The position numbers were made by a program, and so were the translations under genes. From Rosenbergiella gaditana (GTDB lineage Bacteria; Pseudomonadota; Gammaproteobacteria; Enterobacterales; Enterobacteriaceae), in the NCBI RefSeq assembly GCF_018494065.1, contig NZ_JABBFR010000010.1, positions 1-64,000 on the forward strand: a stretch of DNA of 64,000 nucleotides, read 5' to 3'. Positions 35,275-43,270 of this stretch are shown here, in pieces. Positions within the stretch are counted from its first letter, which is position 1. Each line of letters starts with the position of its first letter. The notes under the pieces were generated by a model. That model was given only the letters and a program-made list of their open reading frames with translations, made no database searches and was not told where the DNA came from.

Positions 35275-35585
35275 CACCTAGTCAATTTTATGTAACGCCA
35301 TGATTTGTATGAAATCAATAGGGGCTGCATAAACGAAATAATAGTAATAGCGAAGACAATGGCCAGCCCGCCTGCTATTACTTTGATTGGGGAACTAAAA
35401 GCAACCAGTAATAGAAAAAAAACAATACATACACCAGTGACCCAGAGCCATGACCTGAATCGGCGGGCGAGATCATTTATAGCTTCCTCAAGAGTTCCGC
35501 CATAATTTTCCACGTTATTTTTGATTTTTTGAAGTTCATCATGACTAAATCCCGACTCCAGCAATGCTGTTTCACTTACTTTCAT
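35271..35585 (-). CDS. Small membrane protein, putative immunity-like partner (copy 2)
   Basis: A 104-residue protein with the start MKVSETALLESGFSHDELQK, two long hydrophobic helices (about 47-67 and 70-92) and YKSWRYIKLTRC at the end. Related to the gene at 21026-21355, including its leader with GGATGGAAGGAGGG. It is convergent with the DUF4225 gene, the two stops overlapping by four bases. Opposite-strand placement with its own promoter is the layout of immunity genes for pore-forming colicins. Confidence 0.75.
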   Translation of the reverse strand: MKVSETALLESGFSHDELQKIKNNVENYGGTLEEAINDLARRFRSWLWVTGVCIVFFLLLVAFSSPIKVIAGGLAIVFAITIISFMQPLLISYKSWRYIKLTRC

Positions 35586-36035
35586 AGCAACCCTCCTTCC
35601 ATCCTTAAATATAGATACCTTTCATCAGCAAGAATACACAAAAACCCATGGAAAAGCAGAAGCATCACAACATGGTCCTTTGCATACTTGACCTTCACCC
35701 CCATTAAAGATCTACAAAGAAACTCCATTATTTACCATAATGTATCATTACGCACACCGCTCAAACGCCCTCAGAGCAATCATACGTCTTGCCCCCAGAA
35801 AACCGCTCATAATGGCGTAGATGAATTCTGAGCCGATGAATCGTTATGCATCCAACTGAGTAGGGGCTGATCTAAACGTGATTTGATAGTGAAGCCGACA
35901 AAAGACTACCGGCCATGCGCCTGTGGGGAAAATAATCAAAAATTTTTTACCGCCCGCGCAACTTTTTACTCTTTAGAGCGAATTGCTAAGTAAGTTTAAC
36001 TAAACTTATTACACTAATTATACAGGAGTATGGAG
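35586..36035. other. Gap at the right edge of the mosaic island
   Basis: 35586-35640 is the conserved leader of the partner gene. Beyond this I see no gene. The last 50 bases (AT-rich, with TAAACTTATTACACTAATTATA) should hold the promoter of the peroxiredoxin operon. Confidence 0.5.
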
Positions 36036-36596
36036 ATGACTATGATCAAACGTCGTATTACCCAGATTATCGCTGGCGTGGGGATGGCTTTCGCGGCCTC
36101 GAGCTTTACGGCACAAGCGGCTTTACCGGTTGGTGCTACGGCTCCACAGTTCCAACTGCATGCAGCACTGGGTGGTAAACCTCTCGATTTCTCTCTTCAA
36201 CAGGCGCTTAAAAAAGGCCCTGTAGTGCTCTATTTCTTCCCTGCGGCCTTCACTGCGGGCTGTACGTTAGAGGCTCATGAGTTTGCGGAAGCCACCGATA
36301 ACTTTACCCAATTGGGTGCGACGGTTATCGGCGTGACGGCAGGTAATACCGACCAAATTAGTCAGTTCTCCAAACTAGAGTGTCGCGATAAATTTGCAGT
36401 GGCTGCGGATCCAGGCGCAAAAGTCGCCGCGCAATATCAAACCGCTGTACAAGTGAAAGGGAAGGCGATGTCGGAGCGAACCTCTTATGTTATCTCGCCT
36501 GAAGGTAAAATTTTAATGAGTTACACGGATAGAAACCCTGATCAGCATATTCAAAAAGCGCTTGATGCGGTTAAACACTATCGTGCAGCACACTAA
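36036..36596 (+). CDS. Periplasmic peroxiredoxin (AhpC/TSA family)
   Basis: A 186-residue protein with a signal peptide (cleavage after AQA, about residue 28). The peroxidatic cysteine is C76 in AAFTAGCTLEAHEF; a second cysteine at C116 (KLECRDKF) could resolve it. The ATG at 36036 is seven bases after AGGAG; an ATG at 36030 is too close. It begins an operon with a DsbD-like reductase, which could feed it electrons across the membrane, and an ECF sigma/anti-sigma pair. Confidence 0.87.
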   Translation: MTMIKRRITQIIAGVGMAFAASSFTAQAALPVGATAPQFQLHAALGGKPLDFSLQQALKKGPVVLYFFPAAFTAGCTLEAHEFAEATDNFTQLGATVIGVTAGNTDQISQFSKLECRDKFAVAADPGAKVAAQYQTAVQVKGKAMSERTSYVISPEGKILMSYTDRNPDQHIQKALDAVKHYRAAH

Positions 36597-36604
36597 GTGG
36601 TGAC

Positions 36605-37828
36605 ATGATGCTAACTGCGCTATTCGCCGCCTTTTTAGGCGGCATTATCCTTAATCTAATGCCCTGCGTTTTTCCGGTGATCTCATTAAAAGCGCTTGGC
36701 CTTATCAACCATCAAGCCGATTCTGGCCACGCCAGACGTGAAGGTATGGGTTTTTTGGTCGGTGTTGTGGTGACCATGTTGTTACTGGCGGGCATCTTGT
36801 TGGCGGCTCGCGCCGGTGGCGCGGCGGTGGGGTGGGGGTTTCAACTTCAGTCTCCGTTAGTGATTGCCCTGTTAGCCTTGGTCATGCTGGCGGCAGCACT
36901 CAATTTACTGGGTCTGTTTGAAGTGGGTCTTGCTGTCCAAAATGTTGGCGCGGTACAAACGTCTCGAGGAATTTTCGCGCGCTCGGCGCTTACTGGCGCA
37001 TTAGCCATTATTGTAGCAACACCCTGCGCTGCACCCTTTATGGCCAGTGCGATAGGTTATGCGTTGGTTCAACCGCCTTTTGTTGCGCTGTGGGTCTTTT
37101 TCTCCTTAGCCTTAGGGTTTGCTGCGCCTTTTTCATTGATCTGTTTCTTTCCCACACTTTCTCGGTGGTTGCCAAAACCAGGTGCCTGGATGCAGACCTT
37201 AAAGCATGGTCTGGCTTTCCCGATGCTGGGGGCTTATGCGTGGCTGATATGGGTTTTCTCCCAACAGACAGATAGCCAATCTCTTGGAATGTTATTGGCG
37301 GTTTCCGTACTGTTTGGTTTTACCGCTTGGCTGTATGGTATTGTCCAACGTCGGCGCATGATGTCACGTTCTTACCGTGGCTTAGCGGTGATCACCCTGC
37401 TGCTGTTGGTGGCGGTGATTGCGCCGGTTGTGGGGATAACGCCTAAGCAGAGCCAAGTATCAGCCGCGGCATCGGTAAGTGAAGAAACGTGGTCTGCGCA
37501 TACCGTGGCGCAGTTACGTGGCAAGGGAAAACCGATTTTTGTCGATTTTACGGCATCTTGGTGTATCACCTGTCAGGTCAATCAGCGCACAACGTTATCG
37601 ACCACGGCGGTAAAACAAGCGATTATCGCGACCGGCACTCACTATATGGTGGCGGATTCGACCAAATTTAACCCCGATGTCGAGGATGCGTTAGCCGAGT
37701 TTGGGCAAGGAGGATTGCCGATGTATTTAGTTTATCCAGCGGATGGCGGTAAGCCAGTGGTACTCCCGCAAGTGTTGACCCCGACAATTGTGACACAAGC
37801 CTTACAGAAAGCGGCTAATGGCGCTTAA
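36605..37828 (+). CDS. Short DsbD-like thiol reductase (TM + thioredoxin domain)
   Basis: A 407-residue membrane protein. The transmembrane domain has the CcdA/DsbD cysteines C21 (NLMPCVFPV) and C141 (VATPCAAPF); the C-terminal thioredoxin-like domain has C320-x-x-C323 (ASWCITCQVN). The N-terminal immunoglobulin-like domain of classic DsbD is missing. It moves electrons from cytosolic thioredoxin to periplasmic proteins. It overlaps the ECF sigma gene by 11 bases and follows the peroxiredoxin by eight. Confidence 0.9.
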   Translation: MMLTALFAAFLGGIILNLMPCVFPVISLKALGLINHQADSGHARREGMGFLVGVVVTMLLLAGILLAARAGGAAVGWGFQLQSPLVIALLALVMLAAALNLLGLFEVGLAVQNVGAVQTSRGIFARSALTGALAIIVATPCAAPFMASAIGYALVQPPFVALWVFFSLALGFAAPFSLICFFPTLSRWLPKPGAWMQTLKHGLAFPMLGAYAWLIWVFSQQTDSQSLGMLLAVSVLFGFTAWLYGIVQRRRMMSRSYRGLAVITLLLLVAVIAPVVGITPKQSQVSAAASVSEETWSAHTVAQLRGKGKPIFVDFTASWCITCQVNQRTTLSTTAVKQAIIATGTHYMVADSTKFNPDVEDALAEFGQGGLPMYLVYPADGGKPVVLPQVLTPTIVTQALQKAANGA

Positions 37829-38366
37829 CGACAGCGATAAGCAGCAGTGGCCGTCACTGATGGTACAGGCTCAACGTGGCTCCCAACAGGCTTATGAACG
37901 GTTGTTGGGGGCCTTGCTGCCAGTGATCCGCTCGCAAGTCTGTAAGCAGATTTATGATCGCGGCGGCGTCGATGATGTGATCCAAGACGTCTTACTGACG
38001 CTGCATCGCGTCCGCCATACCTATGATAGTCATTATCCCTTTATGCCTTGGTTGCAGGCCATCATCCGTGCGCGGTGTATTGATGCGCTGCGACGTCAGG
38101 GCTATCGTCGCTATGAGGTAATGGAAGATGAATATGGTGACGAATTAAGTGCGGTCGAGGGTAATGCTCTCCCTGACCAGCAACTGTTAGGACATTACTT
38201 GCAACAGTTGCCGGCGCGCCAAAGAGAGATGGTTGAATTCGTCCATCTTAACGAAAAAAGTTTAGCAGAAGCGGCTTCGCACCATCAATTATCCCTCTCA
38301 GCCGTGAAGTCTCTATTACATCGAGCGTTGATCAATTTACGACGTATCGGAGCGAAACATGAGTGA
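37818..38366 (+). CDS. ECF-family RNA polymerase sigma factor
   Basis: A 182-residue sigma-70 family ECF factor with region 2 (GGVDDVIQDVLLTLHRVRHTYD, WLQAIIRARCIDALRRQG) and region 4 (LPARQREMVEFVHLNEKSLAEAASHHQLSLSAVKSLLHRAL). It overlaps the upstream and downstream genes, so it is co-expressed with its probable anti-sigma factor. Its own regulon probably includes this operon. Confidence 0.92.
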   Translation: MALNDSDKQQWPSLMVQAQRGSQQAYERLLGALLPVIRSQVCKQIYDRGGVDDVIQDVLLTLHRVRHTYDSHYPFMPWLQAIIRARCIDALRRQGYRRYEVMEDEYGDELSAVEGNALPDQQLLGHYLQQLPARQREMVEFVHLNEKSLAEAASHHQLSLSAVKSLLHRALINLRRIGAKHE

Positions 38367-38985
38367 TCATCAGCAATTAATTAAGCAACTTGCTAGCGAT
38401 ATTCGGCCAGTAAAAGCTTTAGCACCGACTGGGATCCGTATTCTAAAATGGATTGCGGTGGCTCTGCCCTTGGCGATTGTGTGCAGCGTTTTTGTTCATC
38501 GCGGGCTAACCGACTGGAATCAACCCGGTGCGGGGATGGCCTTGTTACAATTAGCCCTAGCATTAACGCTAGGGATTGCGGCAGCATGGAATGCGCTAAC
38601 GTTACTGATTCCCGGACGGCACACTATTCCCGTCGTTCGGTTTATTTTAGGCGGCGGGTTATGGCTACTGCTCAATATTATGAGTATTCCTGCTCACCCA
38701 AGCGCAGCTGCTCATGACCACGGCACCTTTTGCTATCTCTTTTTGATGGTGGTGAGTATGCCGATGGTCATCACATTATTATGGATGTTACGACAGAGCG
38801 GTGGGTTGCACAGCCAGAAGAGTCTACTGATGGCAGGGATCAGCGTTGCGGCTTGGTCAGTCTGCCTGTTGTCACTCTGTCATCCCGTGCAACAAGACCG
38901 GATGGATTTCGCCATGCATTGTGCCGCAGTGACGACAATTATTGGCGTGACAATGATTATTGGACGTCTTGCGCGATTAAAATAG
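38359..38985 (+). CDS. NrsF family (DUF1109) anti-sigma factor
   Basis: A 208-residue inner-membrane protein with six predicted helices and the DUF1109/NrsF pattern: an N-terminal cytoplasmic DIRPVKALAPTGIR segment, then PAHPSAAAHDHGTFCYLFLMV in the middle and HPVQQDRMDFAMHC near the end. Cysteines in the membrane part may sense redox. NrsF proteins bind and hold ECF sigma factors. It overlaps the sigma gene by eight bases and closes the operon. Confidence 0.87.
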   Translation: MSDHQQLIKQLASDIRPVKALAPTGIRILKWIAVALPLAIVCSVFVHRGLTDWNQPGAGMALLQLALALTLGIAAAWNALTLLIPGRHTIPVVRFILGGGLWLLLNIMSIPAHPSAAAHDHGTFCYLFLMVVSMPMVITLLWMLRQSGGLHSQKSLLMAGISVAAWSVCLLSLCHPVQQDRMDFAMHCAAVTTIIGVTMIIGRLARLK

Positions 38986-39020
38986 AAGCGGGGCAGGCCG
39001 AGTGCTTGCCCCTATTAGGG

Positions 39021-39206
39021 TTAACGCATTGAGCGTTGAATTTTTTTATCGGTATTGTATTGGCTTAAGGCATAGACTGCCCAGATGGTGGCGGGTAGCC
39101 AACCAATTAGTGTCAGTTGTAAAATTAAGCAAATAATTCCGGCAATTGGCCGACCAATGGTGAAGAAAGTCAGCCAAGGTAAAAGTAGCGCAATAAGTAG
39201 TCTCAT
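39021..39206 (-). CDS. YqaE/Pmp3 family membrane protein
   Basis: A 61-residue protein with two hydrophobic helices and the family pattern LLPWLTFFTIGRPIAGIICLILQLTLIGWLPATIWA. GGAGAG precedes the ATG at 39206. Pmp3-like proteins are stress-induced membrane peptides. It is convergent with the NrsF gene. Confidence 0.87.
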   Translation of the reverse strand: MRLLIALLLPWLTFFTIGRPIAGIICLILQLTLIGWLPATIWAVYALSQYNTDKKIQRSMR

Positions 39207-39311
39207 GATCTCTCCTGTTATCATTCCTTCACTTCAGTGTAGACGAGAAAAAGACCAAGCTCTAAGTGTCATTATCCTAATTTTCTCAACGAGGATATCT
39301 TAACCTCGCGT

Positions 39312-40196
39312 TTAACCTGTCACTTTCCCCTGAGACCAATAGGCCATAAAGGTCGCGGTTTCACGGGTGAGCATCCGTTCCTGTATCAGATAGCGGCGCA
39401 AGGTTCTTACCACACTCGACTCGGCGGCGACCCAAGTACGAAAGCGTTCGCAAGGCTCTGCTCGCTCCCATAAAATATCTTCGCTAAGGCTTTTTTCCTC
39501 TAACGATTGGTCAGCGCTGCAAGCATAGTCAGGGAGCGTTAACCGTGATTGTACCGCGTGTAATAAGGCTTCTTTCGTATTGCCATCACGCTCAGTACTA
39601 CTCCAATATATTTTAGCAAAATCGTAATGAATCGGTTGAATGTCCGCCGTTAACGGCACATGTAAAAAAGCTTGAACCTGCGGAGGGTTGGGTCGACGCG
39701 CAAGGTTTTCTAAAATCCCCATTGCGGCCGGTAAGGCTGTTTCGTCGGCAACCAGTAATACCTCTTGCAGAGAGGGATTTTCAAACCATTCAAATCCACC
39801 ACTGGTGGTGGAGGCAGCAGCATTGGGGACCACTATCTGTAACCGGCTATCGACTTGTGCGCGTTGCGCCCAACGTGAGGCCGGTCCGGTATCTCCGTGC
39901 AGCACAAAATCGACCCACATCTCTTGTTGCGAAACATCAAGGTGACGTAGGGTATAAGTCCGCATTGTTGGACGCTGTGCTTTGGGGATGGCCAAAAAGG
40001 TCCCATACCAATCTTCCGTCACGGGGAGTTTTTGGCAGGTTGGGTGTTCAGACAACAGAATTTTAATACGTTGGTCCGGCGCTTCCTGTTTAATTTTATC
40101 GATATCCTCGCCGGTAAAGACGCAGCGCAGCAGCGATGGACTTAACCTTTCTCGACGTTTTAACTGAAGATCGACCACTCTATAACCTGACGCCAT
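39312..40196 (-). CDS. Siderophore-interacting protein (ViuB-like ferric reductase)
   Basis: A 294-residue flavoprotein reductase: an FAD-binding barrel with RTYTLRHLD (about 78-86) and a C-terminal NAD(P)-binding domain with VLLVADETALPAAMGILE and WVAAESSVVRTLRRYL. It releases iron from siderophores in the cytoplasm. ATG at 40196 (MASGYRVV) preferred over an upstream in-frame ATG that would run through the Fur box. Divergent from dfoJ. Confidence 0.88.
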   Translation of the reverse strand: MASGYRVVDLQLKRRERLSPSLLRCVFTGEDIDKIKQEAPDQRIKILLSEHPTCQKLPVTEDWYGTFLAIPKAQRPTMRTYTLRHLDVSQQEMWVDFVLHGDTGPASRWAQRAQVDSRLQIVVPNAAASTTSGGFEWFENPSLQEVLLVADETALPAAMGILENLARRPNPPQVQAFLHVPLTADIQPIHYDFAKIYWSSTERDGNTKEALLHAVQSRLTLPDYACSADQSLEEKSLSEDILWERAEPCERFRTWVAAESSVVRTLRRYLIQERMLTRETATFMAYWSQGKVTG

Positions 40197-40216
40197 ACCG
40201 ACCACTCGCCTATAAA

Positions 40217-40235
40217 AATAATGATAATAATTATC
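40217..40235 (-). promoter_or_regulatory. Fur box upstream of the siderophore reductase
   Basis: ATGATAATAATTATC within this stretch matches the 19-bp Fur consensus at 17 of 19 positions, with perfect seven-base arms ATGATAA / TTATCAT. It lies about 20 bases before the reductase start. Confidence 0.85.
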
Positions 40236-40325
40236 ATACACATTCAATAAGTATCCGGCTAGCGGGTAGCCGATCACGACCTTGTCTTTTCATGAGGAAA
40301 AGAGTCTTTAGGAATAATCCTTATT

Positions 40326-40344
40326 GTTAATACTAATCATTATC
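40326..40344 (+). promoter_or_regulatory. Fur box upstream of dfoJ
   Basis: The right half AATCATTATC is a perfect Fur half-site, and the whole 19-mer matches the consensus at 16 positions. It lies 96 bases before the dfoJ start. Confidence 0.8.
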
Positions 40345-40439
40345 ATTTAGATTCTCATAAATTATAACAGCTCTGTAGTAAGGCGTTTTCTACTGGAGTG
40401 CTTCTTTTTTTTACGATTGAAAGGGAAAGGGTGGTGTAA

Positions 40440-41969
40440 GTGTCTAAAAGTAATAGAGAAAAAAAATCCTTCCAGGAGTGGTTGTTTAACGACAAAAATC
40501 TCGCAGACTATCAACGTCATATCGTTTTAGCGACAGATCTGATCAGTCAACAGATGGCTACGGTCTCTCAACCCTTTAGCGGAATCTCCCCCCAAGAACT
40601 GGCCGCTGAGTTTGCTGCTATCGATTTAACGCGCCCGCTTGCCACGACAGAAGCCGCGCTACACGAACTGTCGCAACTCTGGTTACGGGATGCAGTATGG
40701 TTCCATCATCCCCGTTATATCGCCCATCTAAACTGTCCGATAACCTTACCGACCTTGTTGGCGGAGCAGTTACTGAGTGCGGTCAATACATCGGTGGACA
40801 CCTGGGATCAGAGCGCCGGAGCCACCTTGATAGAACAGAAGGTGGTTGATTGGACGTTAAATCAAATTGGCTTACCCCAGGGGAGTGAGGGCATTTTTAC
40901 CAGTGGTGGCACTCAGTCAAACCTGATGGCGATGTTATTAGCCAGAGACAGTCGGGTCGCTAAGCAAACCCCCGAACGACTGGTTAAACACCATGGTTTG
41001 CCAGCGGAGGCTTCTCGTTGGCGTATCTTCACCTCTGCGTTAAGCCACTTTAGTATTCAGAAATCCTGCGCTTTGCTGGGGCTAGGTTATGAGGCGGTGA
41101 TTCCCGTCGATTATGACGACGACTACAAGATGGATAGCGCCAAATTAGCGCAAGCGATGGCTAAGGTGCGAGATGAAGGTTTGATCCCTCTCGCCGTCGT
41201 CGCAACAGCTGGGACGACCGATTTTGGCAGTATTGACTCCTTAACGGACATTGCCGAGCTATGCCATCTCCATCAAGTTTGGTTCCATGTCGACGCGGCC
41301 TATGGCTGCGGATTGTTAACCTCAACGCAGCACCGCCACCGTTTAGCGGGTATCGAGTTAGCCGACTCGGTCACCGTTGACTACCATAAATCCTTTTTCC
41401 AGAGTGTCAGTTGTGGGGCTTTCTTCGTTCGCGACGCAACTCATCTTCGCCATGTCACGGTGCATGCCGACTACCTCAATCCCTTAAGCGCTAAACAGGA
41501 AGGTACGCCGAATTTAGTGGATAAAAGCCTACAAACTACCCGCCGTTTCGACGCCTTAAAGATGTGGTTAAGTTTACGCATCATTGGTCGGGAATCGTTG
41601 GGAGAGGCCTTTGATCAAGTAATGGCGCTGACGGTAGAGACTCACCATCGCTTAGTCGCTTACCCCCAATTGGAGGTGCTACACGCGCCAGAGTTAACCA
41701 CTCAAGTGTTTCGCTTCCATCCTACAACGGAACTGAGCGCTACTGAGGTAGACGATATTAACCAGCATATTCGCAAAGGACTCAACCGTAGCGGTGAAGC
41801 GATGATTGCCGCCACGAGAGTGAAGGGTAAGCAGTACTTGAAATTCACGCTGCTGAATCCAACGACGTCGATAGACGATATTCAACAGGTGATTGATGCC
41901 TTAATTTATCGTGGTGAAGCACTGGCCAGCCATCGTCTTCAGAGTAAACAGCATGCGGGAGCCCACTAA
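40440..41969 (+). CDS. dfoJ: PLP-dependent decarboxylase (lysine to cadaverine), desferrioxamine pathway
   Basis: A 509-residue group II decarboxylase with PLP lysine K317 in VDYHKSFFQSVSCG and the FHVDAAYGCG motif (282-291). In dfo/des clusters it makes cadaverine from lysine, the first step to desferrioxamines. The GTG at 40440 follows AAAGGGTGG. The stop overlaps the start of dfoA (TAATG). Assignment rests on the gene order dfoJ-A-C-exporter as well as the family. Confidence 0.9.
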   Translation: MSKSNREKKSFQEWLFNDKNLADYQRHIVLATDLISQQMATVSQPFSGISPQELAAEFAAIDLTRPLATTEAALHELSQLWLRDAVWFHHPRYIAHLNCPITLPTLLAEQLLSAVNTSVDTWDQSAGATLIEQKVVDWTLNQIGLPQGSEGIFTSGGTQSNLMAMLLARDSRVAKQTPERLVKHHGLPAEASRWRIFTSALSHFSIQKSCALLGLGYEAVIPVDYDDDYKMDSAKLAQAMAKVRDEGLIPLAVVATAGTTDFGSIDSLTDIAELCHLHQVWFHVDAAYGCGLLTSTQHRHRLAGIELADSVTVDYHKSFFQSVSCGAFFVRDATHLRHVTVHADYLNPLSAKQEGTPNLVDKSLQTTRRFDALKMWLSLRIIGRESLGEAFDQVMALTVETHHRLVAYPQLEVLHAPELTTQVFRFHPTTELSATEVDDINQHIRKGLNRSGEAMIAATRVKGKQYLKFTLLNPTTSIDDIQQVIDALIYRGEALASHRLQSKQHAGAH

Positions 41970-43270
41970 TGTCTGAAAAAATTTATGACTTATTGGGTGT
42001 CGGGATCGGGCCTTTTAACCTAAGTCTTGCTTGTTTAACCGATGCGATTACCGATATGGATGCGATTTATCTCGATCAAAAACCAACGTTTAATTGGCAC
42101 CCTGGAATGATGCTGGAGTCCGCGCATTTACAGACCCCGTTTATGGCGGATCTGGTAACCTTGGCTGATCCTACCAGCCGATTCAGCGTATTAAACTACT
42201 TGAAGAAAAAGGGAAAACTCTACTCTTTCTATATTCGAGAAGACTTTTTCTTACTGCGTAAAGAGTACAATCAATACTGTCAGTGGGCCTGTGAACAACT
42301 CTCGTCGTTGCAGTGGAACACGCGCGTTGAGCGGGTCACTCGTGATGAACAACGAGACTGTTACTACGTCGAAGCGGTAGATACGGTGACCGGTGAGGGT
42401 CAACATTGGCTCGCTCGGCATCTGGTGTTGGGGACGGGTCCAACGCCGTGGATGCCAGAATGGATTGACCCCTCATTAGAACAGGTGGTGCATTCCGGTC
42501 ACTACCTAGCGAAAAAAGAGGCGCTGCAGCAGTTGTCGGCGATTACCGTCGTGGGTAGTGGCCAAAGTGCGGCAGAAATTTTCTACGACTTATTGCAAGA
42601 TATCGACCAACACGCCTATCAATTAAATTGGGTGACACGCGCCCCGCGTTTTTTCCCGTTGGAATATACCCGTTTAACCTTGGAGATGACGTCTCCAGAA
42701 TGGGTCGACTATTTCCATGCCTTGCCGGAGGCGCAGCGTGATCGACTGAATGCCAGCCAGAAAAATCTCTATAAAGGTATTAATGAGACCCTGATCAACG
42801 ATATCTACGAACTGCTTTATCGTAAGGATCTCGATGGCCCCTTGGCGGTAACCTTGTGCACAGACTCAGGCCTTGTTGCCATGGATGTTAGCTCCTCTCA
42901 GGAACTTACCCTCATCTTAAAGCACCACGTTTTGAACGAAGAATTTAGCCTACCGACCGAGGGCGTCATTATGTCGACGGGCTACACCTATCGTCCGCCT
43001 GACTTTTTAACCCCGCTTATTCCCCTGATCGCGTTCGATAGTCAGCAACGCTATGCGGTGGGGCGAGACTACAGTATTGACCGTCAACATAGTCTCTTTG
43101 TGCAGAATGCCGAACTGCATACTCATGGTTTTGTCTCGCCGGATTTAGGCATGGCGTGTTACCGCAATTCGGTGATCCTGCGCAGTATTCTCGGTCGAGA
43201 GGTGTACCCGGTCGAGAAAAAGATTGCTTTCCAAACCTTTGGTCTACCGAAGGGGGCCGTTCATGGGTGA
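41969..43270 (+). CDS. dfoA: Cadaverine N-hydroxylase (FAD monooxygenase)
   Basis: A 433-residue lysine/ornithine N-monooxygenase family protein: FAD site GVGIGPFNLSLA (10-21), NADPH site VVGSGQSAAEIFYDLL, and the C-terminal MSTGYTYRPP. It hydroxylates cadaverine to give the hydroxamate precursor. It overlaps dfoC by eight bases. Confidence 0.92.
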   Translation: MSEKIYDLLGVGIGPFNLSLACLTDAITDMDAIYLDQKPTFNWHPGMMLESAHLQTPFMADLVTLADPTSRFSVLNYLKKKGKLYSFYIREDFFLLRKEYNQYCQWACEQLSSLQWNTRVERVTRDEQRDCYYVEAVDTVTGEGQHWLARHLVLGTGPTPWMPEWIDPSLEQVVHSGHYLAKKEALQQLSAITVVGSGQSAAEIFYDLLQDIDQHAYQLNWVTRAPRFFPLEYTRLTLEMTSPEWVDYFHALPEAQRDRLNASQKNLYKGINETLINDIYELLYRKDLDGPLAVTLCTDSGLVAMDVSSSQELTLILKHHVLNEEFSLPTEGVIMSTGYTYRPPDFLTPLIPLIAFDSQQRYAVGRDYSIDRQHSLFVQNAELHTHGFVSPDLGMACYRNSVILRSILGREVYPVEKKIAFQTFGLPKGAVHG

